A stretch of DNA of 64,000 nucleotides from Candidatus Vecturithrix granuli (GTDB lineage Bacteria; Moduliflexota; Moduliflexia; Moduliflexales; Moduliflexaceae), in NCBI GenBank assembly GCA_000739535.1, contig DF820467.1, forward strand, positions 203,895 through 267,894, given 5' to 3'. The notes below the pieces were generated by a model. It did not search any database. It was not told where the DNA came from and saw only the letters and a program-made list of their open reading frames with translations. Within the stretch, counting starts at the first letter, position 1. Each line of letters opens with the position of its first letter. The position numbers and the translations under genes were made by a program. Positions 8,448-17,137 of this stretch are shown here, piece after piece.

Positions 8448-8660
8448 CCTTCTTTATGGCTGACCGCCCAACCCAGCCTGACCTGTCCCCTGACGGTGGA
8501 GCGGGCTGGCAGCGGCAGCGGCGTGGTGCGCGGCGGCGCGATCGACTGCGGCGCGTCGTGCCGTGTGAGTTATGGCAATGGCGAACTTCTCCACCTGAAA
8601 GCGCTGCCGGATGACGGGTCATCTTTTTCCGGCTGGCTGGTGAATGGCGCCCGTACACCG
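8448..8660 (+). pseudogene. Remnant of an InlB-B-repeat-like surface protein
   Basis: After an in-frame TAG at 8445-8447 the frame encodes a segment with the pattern of divergent InlB B-repeat domains: TVERAGSGSGVV, IDCGASCRVSYGNGE, LKALPDDGSSFSGW. Such domains occur in tandem in long extracellular proteins. Here only one domain is left, with no signal peptide, no start with a ribosome site and no continuation, and its GC content is higher than that of the following gene. I read it as a decayed fragment of a larger adhesin-like gene. Confidence 0.55.
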
Positions 8661-8713
8661 GACTCATCCACATGCAAGGTTCCAATAGGCTATCAGGTTT
8701 CCAATCATCACTT

Positions 8714-9226
8714 ATGAATAGAAAAATTCCTCTAAGCATCATCCTGTTTATTGTCACTATCTTAGTGATGACATCGTTCTGTGATAAGATAAAATTTCGT
8801 AATAAAATAAAGGAGTTAACTGAAGTCAAGCCTCACGAAGTCATTACTCTTAAAATGTATCCTGGAGCAATCCGTCCAATTGGGATTTCTAAAGAATTTA
8901 GTGCTCCTGACAGAATGATTCATGAATTTTTGCAATCTCTCAGAGATACTCGTTCATATTATCCCAACCATGATACAGTGGCTTCTCAAAAGCACCGTTG
9001 GTTTTTGGAGACTATCACAACAGATAATAACATACAATTCGCTTTTTATATTCCTTCACTAAAAAGCCATATTGTTATTGGTAGACTTGGGAAATGGGAC
9101 GAAAATTATGCGACTTTTGACCGTTATTTCCAAAGCCAGAACTTGTACCACTGGTACCAAAAGTACAACCACCGCTGGTTGGAACCGGAGGAGGAATACG
9201 ATACAAAGGAGGAGCAGCAGGAATGA
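8714..9226 (+). CDS. Hypothetical membrane-anchored protein
   Basis: A 170-residue protein of unknown function. The N-terminus (about residues 4-22, IPLSIILFIVTILVMTSF) is a signal anchor or a signal peptide before Cys23; the residues before the Cys do not form a clean lipobox. The rest is soluble, aromatic-rich and ends in an acidic tail. The frame is open 14 codons further upstream, but that part continues the decayed InlB-like sequence, so ATG 8714 is preferred; no good ribosome site is visible. Codon use is AT-richer than its neighbours, which suggests a separate origin. Confidence 0.55.
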   Translation: MNRKIPLSIILFIVTILVMTSFCDKIKFRNKIKELTEVKPHEVITLKMYPGAIRPIGISKEFSAPDRMIHEFLQSLRDTRSYYPNHDTVASQKHRWFLETITTDNNIQFAFYIPSLKSHIVIGRLGKWDENYATFDRYFQSQNLYHWYQKYNHRWLEPEEEYDTKEEQQE

Positions 9227-9714
9227 ATGCGAAATAAGGAATGAGGAATGGGCACGGTTGACACCTCTCTTTTTTTTATGACATCCAGATGACGGTCAGC
9301 CAGTATTTCGGCCGGTATAAGCGGACGTTTCAGTCTTCCCCCTCATAGGAAATGATCCCAATCGGGCGGGGCGGCCCCATGATCGTCTGCATCAGTTTGG
9401 GGGAAACGTCGCTGGTCGCCACCATCAATGTCGGCAGCATGCCTTCTCACTGCTCATAAACCTCACGCAGCAATCTGATCCGACAGCGATTTCCCGATTC
9501 GCTGGCAGGACTGTTAAGTTCTCGCAGAGAGAACCTACCACCCCCCTTGTTCCCCCGGCAAGCTAGGAGAAGCGGATCGACCTCCCCCGATTGCGGAGGA
9601 CTGAGGGGGTAGAATTTCACAACCCTGTCCCGCAAGCGAGGGAAACGAATCGACCTCCTCTGCACAGAAATGAACGTCACAGAGAATTGAACAACCCTTC
9701 TTAACACTGGTTCA
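9227..9714. other. Decayed, gene-free stretch
   Basis: I find no intact gene in these 488 bases. On the minus strand about 9340-9450 reads as a short coding tail (EGMLPTLMVATSDVSPKLMQ, then IMGPPRPIGIISYEGED and a stop), which looks like the end of a lost gene of unknown family. 9480-9700 holds GC-rich repeat debris with imperfect dyads such as CCCCGATTGCGGAGGACTGAG. Confidence 0.4.
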
Positions 9715-9951
9715 TTACCAGTTCTCAGGTTTGGCTTTTTCCCAAATCTCCCGTAATTTGGCTTTGATGTCTGCGACTGTCATATCCGACTCGACATCCT
9801 CTCGAGAAATGACACTGATAATCGCCTGCATATCTTCACGAATATTTTTTTGTCCTGCTGTTTCCCGTACTGACGGTGCCAGCAGAGTATTATCCTGAAT
9901 ATATTCTTGAACGATCTCTTCAATTTTGTTGAGTTTTTCCTGTGCAGTCAT
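9715..9951 (-). CDS. Small acidic hypothetical protein
   Basis: A 78-residue, largely helical protein (EKLNKIEEIVQEYIQDNT, SREDVESDMTVADIKAKL) with no family I recognise. The ATG at 9951 follows a strong GGAGGAGG. The frame is open 27 codons further upstream, but that extension is translated from the AAAATCCGG hairpin at 9994-10027 and is rejected. It is the last gene of the RND/crotonase run, 164 bases behind the crotonase, with the hairpin in between, so it may be transcribed separately. Confidence 0.75.
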   Translation of the reverse strand: MTAQEKLNKIEEIVQEYIQDNTLLAPSVRETAGQKNIREDMQAIISVISREDVESDMTVADIKAKLREIWEKAKPENW

Positions 9952-9993
9952 TATGTACCTCCTCCTGTCAATGAAATTGTCTTCTGGGCGGCT

Positions 9994-10027
9994 AAAAATC
10001 CGGTTTTTTCCTAAAAACCGGATTTTT
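9994..10027. repeat. 15-bp hairpin, AAATCCGG type
   Basis: Perfect inverted repeat: AAAAATCCGGTTTTT (9994-10008) and its complement (10013-10027) with a 4-base loop. It is a variant of the AAACCGGGTTTTT hairpins at 57265, 60137, 60190 and 61018. With its A/T flanks it could terminate transcription in either direction. Confidence 0.8.
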
Positions 10028-10115
10028 CTCACTGGCCCCTTATGCAGAGATGAAAAAAAGTGGTAGTCCTGAAAAAAGAATTGTGTCCTTTTGAAGAAAT
10101 TGTCAACAGAAATCT

Positions 10116-10907
10116 TTAACGCTTTCCACCTTTTAATTCAAACAGATTGGCTTCTGTTATAAAATATTCCTGTAATTCCGTTTTGAAATGATATAGCAAC
10201 GGCTTGGTCATGCTCACAACCTGCGGATTGACGGCGCAGAGTTTTTGCGCTTCTTCAATGCAGCGCGTTTCAAAATCTTTTCGAGGGAAAATGGCTGTAA
10301 TTAATCCTAATTCCAGAGCTTGCTCAGCGAGAATTTCTCCGCCTTCCAGCAGCAGCTTGACAGCAAGGCTTTGCGGCAGGTAACGCGGCAGAAAAAACGC
10401 CAACGCGCCGCTGGGATGTAACCCGTAGTTGGCGTGAGACAGAGAAAAGCGCATATCTTCGGTGGCAAAGCGGAAATCGGCCGCCAGACTTAATCCAAAA
10501 AACGGTGTCACCACCGTACCCTGTAATCCGGAAATACAGATCTTACGAAAATTCAGCATTTTCATGACCAGACGTTGCAAGACACGAATTTCTCTGGCAC
10601 GAAAAATCCATTTATCAAATTCGAGAAAATTTTGTAAATGATCAGGTGATGCCTCTTTCCCGGCAATTTCCGTCAAAAATTCACGATAGGCTTCTTCTCC
10701 GAAAATTCCATGTTCATTGACGACGACCAGCGCGTTCACATTGGCATCTTCCTCCAGGAGATCATAATACGAAAAATTCTCTTCAACTGTCTCCAGATCA
10801 GTCATGCCTCCAAACACATTGCCTTTTAATTTAATCACAGCAACGTTCTCCCGAATGTAGCGCATGACCTCGCCGTCTTCATACTCAAATGTGAGTTTCT
10901 TTGTCAT
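10116..10907 (-). CDS. Crotonase (enoyl-CoA hydratase/isomerase) family protein
   Basis: A 263-residue crotonase-fold protein. The oxyanion-hole region GLQGTVVTPFFGLSLAADFRFA (about 127-148) and the following MRFSL, GLHPSGA and GLITAIFP segments match the family. The usual catalytic Glu positions are not obvious: the GLHPSGA motif stands where hydratases often carry GL.P..GG, so the reaction may differ. An unusual N-terminal 90 residues precede the core. SD GAGGAG before ATG 10907. It lies 18 bases after the RND pump, so it is probably cotranscribed with it. An acyl-CoA substrate is expected from the family; the actual substrate is unknown. Confidence 0.85.
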   Translation of the reverse strand: MTKKLTFEYEDGEVMRYIRENVAVIKLKGNVFGGMTDLETVEENFSYYDLLEEDANVNALVVVNEHGIFGEEAYREFLTEIAGKEASPDHLQNFLEFDKWIFRAREIRVLQRLVMKMLNFRKICISGLQGTVVTPFFGLSLAADFRFATEDMRFSLSHANYGLHPSGALAFFLPRYLPQSLAVKLLLEGGEILAEQALELGLITAIFPRKDFETRCIEEAQKLCAVNPQVVSMTKPLLYHFKTELQEYFITEANLFELKGGKR

Positions 10908-10925
10908 AGTTCTCTCCTCATAGTA

Positions 10926-13900
10926 TTACTTTTTCCAATTCTTGAGCCTTGTGAAAAGAGTTTTTAGATCATGCCCGATCATATACAGACATGGGAGCAG
11001 GATTAAAGTGATTGGCGTGGCAAACAACAATCCATACCCCAACGACATCGCCATAGGGGTCATAAAAATATCCTCGCCGCCGATGCCATAGACTAAGGGC
11101 AATAATCCGGCCACGGTGGTCAGCGTCGTCAGAATAATCGGACGCAGGCGGCTTGCGGTACCAGCAGCAATTAATTCGGCAATATGTTCAGATCCGGCGC
11201 GACGAATAAGATTATTGAGATGATCGACAAGCACGAGCGCATCATTCACCACCACGCCAGCCATCCCAATCACCCCGGTCATGGCGAGAAAAGTCATGGA
11301 TTCACCGTGCAAAGCAAATGCAATAATTACCCCGGCTAACCCGAAGGGAATTGAGAGAATCACCATGAAGGGCTGTGAGATCGAATCAAAGAGTAACATA
11401 AGTAGAAAATAAATCCCGAGTGCGGCCAGTCCGAATGACAGCACCAATTCGATCATCGCTTTCTGCGATTCTTCTGCTTCTCCGCCAACATGTAATTGCA
11501 TTCCGGGATAATCCCGGCTCAGGTGAAAATGATTGAGGACAGCGTTGGTTACCTGAATCGGGGTGGTTTTTTCCTGATCCACTTCGCCCGTAATCGTAAT
11601 GGAACGATCTCCGTCATAATGCCGAAAGGTTGACGTACCCGGTCCGAGTTCCAAAGAAGAGACTTCTTCTAACGCAATCAACTCTCCTTGCGAATTCGGG
11701 ATTCTCAGACTTTTTAAATAATCAAATCGTTGCCGGAAATCTTCCTGGACAATAACGCGAAATTCCACATCTTCATCCCCATACCGGACACTGGTCACAA
11801 CCTGGCCATCGTAGGCGATTCTGACATTCTGCGCAATATCCGCAACGGTCAGGCCGTAACGAGCCAACCGTTCATAATGAATATTGATATTGATTTCGTC
11901 TTTCCCGGCTTTATCGTCACGATCAAGATCTTTCGCCCCTTCAATCGTTTTCAGATAGGCGACCACATCGTTCGCTAATTGGGTTCGCAGATAATCATCA
12001 GAGCCAACCACGCGAATTTCAATTGGTTTTCCGGTCGGAGGACCTCCCACCTCAAGATAAAAGGTCAGATGTTCAATGTCTTCAATTTGCTGAAGCTGAG
12101 CGCGCACATCTTCCACAATCTGTTCCGCAAGGCGCTGGCGTTGAGAAAATGGGGTTAAATCCACGGTTAAAAAAGCGACATGTTCACTTTCCACGTTAAT
12201 AATATCTGTGCTGCTTGCGCCGACCCGCGAAGTGTAGGCTTCGAGTTCATCCTCTGGCAGCGAGCTAATCACCGCTTCAACCTCTTTTATCTTATCAGCG
12301 GTGGCTTGTAGTGATGTTCCAATCGGCAATTCGACAATCACAAAAAATTTTTCTGCTCCCTTAGAGGCAAACAGCACAAAATCCATTGAGGTGACCGCAT
12401 AGATCAGCGCTCCGACTAAGATCGCAATTGATATGAGCAATACCAGGTAACGCAGCTTTAATAAGAAATAGATCAACTTTTTAAAGCGATCGCGGATCGG
12501 ACGGAACCAGGTTCTGCCAAATGACCGTTTTTTCCCACCGGATTGTGCAGTTAAACCGGGCAGAATGTGCGCCGGCAGAATCAGCAGGGATTCCAGCAGC
12601 GACACCGATAAGGCCAGTGTAATGGTTAAGGGAATGACATAGACAAATTTACCCATCATCCCTTTCATGAAAAACATGGGTAAGAATGCCACTAAGGTCG
12701 TCGTGACCGAAGCTAATACGGGAAGGTACACTTCATGGACGCCATTGACAGCGGCTTCCAACGGAGCATCGCCTTTTTCGCGGCGCTGGAAAATATTTTC
12801 GCTGATCACAATGGCATCATCAACAATAATCCCAATCACAATCACCATGGCGGTCATGGTGATACTGTCGAGATCTACATCAAAAAGGGGTAGCAGAATA
12901 AGCACGCCTAACATTGAAAATGGAATGCCTACAGCTACCCAAAAGGAACTGCGAATATTCAAAAACGCGGAAAGCACGACCAACACAAGAATAAGACCCA
13001 TGATCCCATTATTTTTGACGATTTCAAATTTATCGCGCACACTCGTTGACACATCATTGGTATAAAGGAACTCTATTGTGTCGGGCAGGTTCTGTTTTTC
13101 CTCATCAACTAAGGCTTTGACTGCATCAACCGTGCGTACAATATCCGCATTTTCATCTTTCGTCATCACAAAAGAGATCGCTTTTTTACCATTTATGCGG
13201 GGAATAATACGCTCTTCTTCAAATTCATCATAGATGACAGCCAAATCTTTGATCCGAATGATCGCGCCATCCATCGTTGACCGGACAATCACATCACCGA
13301 CATCCATGGGATCGCGGAACTGCGAGAGAGTGACGACATTTTTTTCACTGGTGTAAGATTCTAAGGAACCGCCGGAAGCTCTGATATTCCTGGCTTGAAT
13401 GGCAGCGATCACCTGACTGAGCGGCAGGCGGTATTTCATGATGCTGTCCGGCGAAATTTCCACGCGAATTTCTCGCGCCAGATAACCATAGTTATCGACT
13501 TTTGCGACGCCAGGAATGTTTTTCAATTTCTTCTCCAATCGGCGGGCGTATTCTCGTAAATCTGCGTAGGCCAGTGTTTCACTTGTCATCCCCACTTCAA
13601 TCACAGGCATCAGGGCGGTTTTGATTTCCGTAACGGTTGGCGCTTCCGTGACTTCTGAAGGTAAATCGGTCACGCGGGCGACAGCTTCCCGAATCTCAGT
13701 TTGCACGTCTTTTAAGTCAGACACATCATCTGCAATCATAACGTCAATCAACGAACTATTTTCCATCGAGGTGGAGGTAATCTGCTTAATTCCGGTAATC
13801 GTTTTCAATTCCTCTTCAATTTTATTGGTGACATTCAATTCTACATCCTCTGCTGATGCTCCGGGATAGCGGGTCGTAATCACGACTTCACCAATATCCA

Positions 13901-14021
13901 CTTTCGGAAGTTCGCTGCGATTGATGTTGATGAGCGAGGCAATCCCCATGAGGAACACCATAATTGTCATCAGATTCGCCAGAAGATGTCGTTCTGCAAA
14001 AAATTTGAAAAACGATTTCAT
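10926..14021 (-). CDS. RND efflux transporter, AcrB/MexB superfamily
   Basis: An inner-membrane proton-driven pump of 1031 residues. It has TM1 near the N-terminus, two large periplasmic loops and two sets of TM helices. The proton-relay pair is kept in TM4 (IIVDDAIVISEN), and the second half has GVVVNDALVLVDHLNNL. The length fits the HAE family (about 1030-1050). SD GGGAG before ATG 14021. A membrane-fusion partner is encoded upstream (15799-17013), and between them lies an oligopeptide-type binding protein, an uncommon arrangement. No TolC-type outer-membrane channel is found in the window. The exported substrate cannot be told from sequence. Confidence 0.95.
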   Translation of the reverse strand: MKSFFKFFAERHLLANLMTIMVFLMGIASLININRSELPKVDIGEVVITTRYPGASAEDVELNVTNKIEEELKTITGIKQITSTSMENSSLIDVMIADDVSDLKDVQTEIREAVARVTDLPSEVTEAPTVTEIKTALMPVIEVGMTSETLAYADLREYARRLEKKLKNIPGVAKVDNYGYLAREIRVEISPDSIMKYRLPLSQVIAAIQARNIRASGGSLESYTSEKNVVTLSQFRDPMDVGDVIVRSTMDGAIIRIKDLAVIYDEFEEERIIPRINGKKAISFVMTKDENADIVRTVDAVKALVDEEKQNLPDTIEFLYTNDVSTSVRDKFEIVKNNGIMGLILVLVVLSAFLNIRSSFWVAVGIPFSMLGVLILLPLFDVDLDSITMTAMVIVIGIIVDDAIVISENIFQRREKGDAPLEAAVNGVHEVYLPVLASVTTTLVAFLPMFFMKGMMGKFVYVIPLTITLALSVSLLESLLILPAHILPGLTAQSGGKKRSFGRTWFRPIRDRFKKLIYFLLKLRYLVLLISIAILVGALIYAVTSMDFVLFASKGAEKFFVIVELPIGTSLQATADKIKEVEAVISSLPEDELEAYTSRVGASSTDIINVESEHVAFLTVDLTPFSQRQRLAEQIVEDVRAQLQQIEDIEHLTFYLEVGGPPTGKPIEIRVVGSDDYLRTQLANDVVAYLKTIEGAKDLDRDDKAGKDEININIHYERLARYGLTVADIAQNVRIAYDGQVVTSVRYGDEDVEFRVIVQEDFRQRFDYLKSLRIPNSQGELIALEEVSSLELGPGTSTFRHYDGDRSITITGEVDQEKTTPIQVTNAVLNHFHLSRDYPGMQLHVGGEAEESQKAMIELVLSFGLAALGIYFLLMLLFDSISQPFMVILSIPFGLAGVIIAFALHGESMTFLAMTGVIGMAGVVVNDALVLVDHLNNLIRRAGSEHIAELIAAGTASRLRPIILTTLTTVAGLLPLVYGIGGEDIFMTPMAMSLGYGLLFATPITLILLPCLYMIGHDLKTLFTRLKNWKK

Positions 14022-14043
14022 TGTTGTATTTCTCCCATGTAAA

Positions 14044-14073
14044 TGCAGGGCGAAAAATTCTTTTCGCCCTGCA
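14044..14073. repeat. 13-bp hairpin between binding protein and RND pump
   Basis: Perfect stem TGCAGGGCGAAAA (14044-14056) with complement 14061-14073 and loop ATTC. It lies in the 85-base gap upstream of the RND pump. With no long T tract it may act in mRNA processing or stability more than as a strong terminator. Confidence 0.7.
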
Positions 14074-14106
14074 AAACGTCAAATTTTCATAAAGTAGGCA
14101 TATTCT

Positions 14107-15687
14107 CTATTTGAACGTGGAAGCGTCAAACATGAAAAATGACGGGGGGACTTCAAAATCTTCAAAGCGGGCAACGACTTGCCGCAATGGGGATCCAAGA
14201 ACCGCAAACGGGCCATCATCCAAGATCTTTTCAGTAATCGTCTGATAAAGTGCTGCTCGTCGGTCTCGGTCGAGCTCATAGGCCGCTTCGTCCACAAGTG
14301 CTGCGATTTCCGGATTGACATATTTGTTTCTCCAGGCAAGCGATAACACTTTGGCGTCCTTGTCAACGCTGGTTGAATGCGCAAACGCCATGGCATTGTC
14401 ATTCGGATCAGCGTAATCCGATTGCCATTGCGCCAGCACCATCTGATGCGCTTGAGTCTGATAGGTGGTATAGAGTTCCAGGCCGTCCATAAACTTGAGG
14501 CTGACGTGAATTCCGATTTTGGCTAAATCACTTTGCAGTTTGACTGCAATTGCAGACCAGGGATGGGAAGGCGCGCAAAGCAGTTCGACCTCGAATCCAT
14601 CGGGATAGCCTGCCTCAGCCAGTAAATTTTTCGCTTTCTCAAGATCAAAGTTGTATGGCGTCGCCGGATTATAGCCAAAAATCCCTTGCGGAATGATAGT
14701 CTGGATTTTGATAGCAGCGTCTTGTAAGATTTCGTGCATAATCGCATCATAATCAATCGCATAGCGAATGGCATCCCGAACCTCCGATCTGCTCAGCGGT
14801 TCATACCCCACGTTCATCCCGAGGTACATAATCGTAAACTCCGGGGTTTCATACATATACAGATCTGGGTTTTGACGAAGATGATGAATTTGCTCGGGTC
14901 GTAAATTCCAGGCCAAATCAATGTCGCCTTTTTGCACCATTGTCATTTGCAGTAAGGGATCCATCTCTTTAACCGTGAGTTTATTGAAAAAGGGCGTCCA
15001 GTTTTCCCAAAAGTGTTCGCGGACGTTAAGCGTTAACCCCTGCCCGGGAACCCATTGTTCTACAACAAATGGACCTGATCCGGCAGCATGTAAGCTTAAC
15101 CAGGCAGATCCGAAATCATTATTTTCCTCATGCTGTAACACGAGTTGTTGATCGAGAATGCTTCCAACCGAAGGATACGCCAGACATGACAAAAAATACT
15201 GCGGCGCATATTGACGTTTCAAAACGATTTGGACCGTGTACTCATCAATTTTGCTGATGGATTCCGGGGTCACACCGAATTGGCTTAACCGTCGAGACGG
15301 AGTTTCGGCAATGCGCAACACCCGTTGTAACGAGAACACCACATCAGCAGCCGTCACTGGATTCCCGCTGGCAAAGGTCGCATCGTGCTTGAGATGAAAC
15401 ACCCAGGTTTTCCCGTCAGGGACAATTTCCCAGGATTCAGCCAGATCAGGAACAATTCGGGTACTATCGCCGAATTCAAAATCTACCAGTTTATTATACA
15501 AATGGCTTAAAATAACCGTAGTGCCTTCTCCTGTGGTTCTGGCAGGGTCAAGCGTTAACATTGCGCTGGTTTGAGCGCCGACACGTAAAATATCTTTTTG
15601 GGGCTGGGCATATCCGAGCGCAGCCAGAATTTGCAGCAGCATAATGATTAGCAAGAGCGAGAGCATTCCTTTAATCGTGTTTTTCAT
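14107..15687 (-). CDS. ABC transporter substrate-binding protein, family 5 (peptide/nickel type)
   Basis: A 526-residue exported binding protein. The signal peptide is residues about 1-28 (hydrophobic core LLLIIMLLQILAALGYA, cleavage near AYAQ-like GYAQPQ). The mature part shows family-5 landmarks: LDPARTTGEG, LVDFEFGDS, WVFHLKHDATFASGNPVTA, and AGYPDGFEVELL. Typical ligands are peptides, nickel complexes or sugars. No ATPase or permease gene adjoins it; instead it lies between the RND adaptor and RND pump genes. The permease pair at 20066-21834 on the other strand is a possible partner. Confidence 0.93.
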   Translation of the reverse strand: MKNTIKGMLSLLLIIMLLQILAALGYAQPQKDILRVGAQTSAMLTLDPARTTGEGTTVILSHLYNKLVDFEFGDSTRIVPDLAESWEIVPDGKTWVFHLKHDATFASGNPVTAADVVFSLQRVLRIAETPSRRLSQFGVTPESISKIDEYTVQIVLKRQYAPQYFLSCLAYPSVGSILDQQLVLQHEENNDFGSAWLSLHAAGSGPFVVEQWVPGQGLTLNVREHFWENWTPFFNKLTVKEMDPLLQMTMVQKGDIDLAWNLRPEQIHHLRQNPDLYMYETPEFTIMYLGMNVGYEPLSRSEVRDAIRYAIDYDAIMHEILQDAAIKIQTIIPQGIFGYNPATPYNFDLEKAKNLLAEAGYPDGFEVELLCAPSHPWSAIAVKLQSDLAKIGIHVSLKFMDGLELYTTYQTQAHQMVLAQWQSDYADPNDNAMAFAHSTSVDKDAKVLSLAWRNKYVNPEIAALVDEAAYELDRDRRAALYQTITEKILDDGPFAVLGSPLRQVVARFEDFEVPPSFFMFDASTFK

Positions 15688-15744
15688 CGTCTGCCTCCTT
15701 GTTTTTTCTATTTGAAATAAGCATATAGCTCCATAAATTTTGAC

Positions 15745-15798
15745 ACGTTCGTAGTTCCACCTTCAGGGGGAATACTTGCTAAAGCGAAGACTACAAAC
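15745..15798. repeat. GTAGT/CTTCAG/GCTAAAGC palindromic repeat, copy 2
   Basis: Consists of ACGTTCGTAGT, then CCTTCAGGGGG, TTGCTAAAGCG and ACTACAAAC. The same order occurs at 23228-23277 and, inverted, at 2211-2266. It fills the gap right up to the stop codon of the RND adaptor gene (15799). Confidence 0.7.
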
Positions 15799-17013
15799 TT
15801 ATAACACTTTCACACGAACGTCAGGTTTTAACAGATGCGTGCCTTCAATGACAACTTGATCCTCCGGCTGCAATTCATCCGCGGAGATTGCAGCGTTTAC
15901 ACCCTCGTCATATCTCACCACAACCGGAATCTTTTGGACGTTTGAATCAACCACCTTAAATACATAATGATTCTCGCCTTCTTTGACCAGAGCTTTTTTA
16001 GGGATGACTAAGGCGTCAGGAATACTTTCGATTTCGATATTGACGCGCGAAAACATGCCGGGTTTCACGACATGATTGGGATTTTTGACCAGGGCCTTTG
16101 CCAGAAAATTTCGACTTTGACGATCACCTTTGGGGATAATCCGTTCGATGTTCCCGGAAAATTCCTGATCTTGCAGCGAATCAAAAAATACCTGAAGCGT
16201 CATGTTCTCTTGAATCTGACTGATATAGGATTCCGGAATTTCGACTTCAATATAGACGCGATCGATATCAATCAAATGAAAGATAATCTCGCCTGCGCTA
16301 TAAATCTCGTGCAGATTGTAGCGTTTTTCATCAATAATTCCGCTGATAGGAGCGGTAATTTTTAAATCCTGTAATTTGTTTTGCAACAGCCGGATTTGCG
16401 CGTCTGTTTGTTTGACTGCTTCGAGCGACGTATTTAACGCGGCCTGAGCGGCTTGCAGTTGATTATTGACTTCATCAACTTGCTGTTTGGGGACAAAGCC
16501 CTCTTTCAACAGTTCTTCATAGCGGGTGGCGTTCGTCCGAATGGTTTCAAAATTCGATTGCGCCTGGTTCACATTTTGCAGTGCCGTATTTTTCGCTGTG
16601 ATCGCCTGCTGAATTTCAAGTTGCAGGTCGCTATCATCAAATTCAACAATGACTTCCCCTTTTTTGACCGAATCGCCTTCTTTCCCTTTTAACACCACTA
16701 TTTCGCCGCCATGTTTACCCTGAACATTGGCTTCTGCGTAAGGAACGGCGGTGCCATAAAAGGTTTGGGTAATATGAATATCTTCTTGTTTGACCGGAGC
16801 GACTTTCACAGGGATACCCTGGCCTTCCTGGAGAGTTTGAGAGGTTTGGACCGGCGACTGGCTGCTTTGAGCGGCTCCCTGTGGGGTGGATTGTTCAGTC
16901 GTCTGCTGTTGAAGCGACTTTTCCATGGATTTCTTGCCAAAAGAATATCCCAAATAGCCCCCAATTGCTAACACAAGAATCGTTCCAACGACAAGTAGAA
17001 TTTTTTTCTTCAT
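15799..17013 (-). CDS. RND efflux membrane-fusion (adaptor) protein
   Basis: A HlyD/AcrA-type periplasmic adaptor of 404 residues. An N-terminal membrane anchor (about 4-24) is followed by a Gln/Ser/Thr-rich spacer, a lipoyl-like half motif (GGEIVVLKGKEGDSVKKGE), an alpha-helical hairpin with coiled-coil pattern (about 140-215), the second lipoyl half (APISGIIDEKRYN) and a beta-barrel/proximal domain. AGGTCTATTA precedes ATG 17013. It is the adaptor for the RND pump at 10926-14021. It lies 124 bases after a cyclic-nucleotide-binding-domain gene on the same strand. Confidence 0.94.
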   Translation of the reverse strand: MKKKILLVVGTILVLAIGGYLGYSFGKKSMEKSLQQQTTEQSTPQGAAQSSQSPVQTSQTLQEGQGIPVKVAPVKQEDIHITQTFYGTAVPYAEANVQGKHGGEIVVLKGKEGDSVKKGEVIVEFDDSDLQLEIQQAITAKNTALQNVNQAQSNFETIRTNATRYEELLKEGFVPKQQVDEVNNQLQAAQAALNTSLEAVKQTDAQIRLLQNKLQDLKITAPISGIIDEKRYNLHEIYSAGEIIFHLIDIDRVYIEVEIPESYISQIQENMTLQVFFDSLQDQEFSGNIERIIPKGDRQSRNFLAKALVKNPNHVVKPGMFSRVNIEIESIPDALVIPKKALVKEGENHYVFKVVDSNVQKIPVVVRYDEGVNAAISADELQPEDQVVIEGTHLLKPDVRVKVL

Positions 17014-17137
17014 TAATAGACCTCCATGCTTATAGTGTGACCTGTTCTTTATTCATACTGCACATATTTATTGATAATGGCTTCATTAGCCCAGAATTAA
17101 CAAATTGTTAAGATTTTGTGGAAATTACTCGCTCCCG

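Noticed and set aside
15745-15798. Phage or integrative element attachment site
   Set aside because: The sequence belongs to a dispersed palindrome family, and no integrase or tRNA is adjacent.
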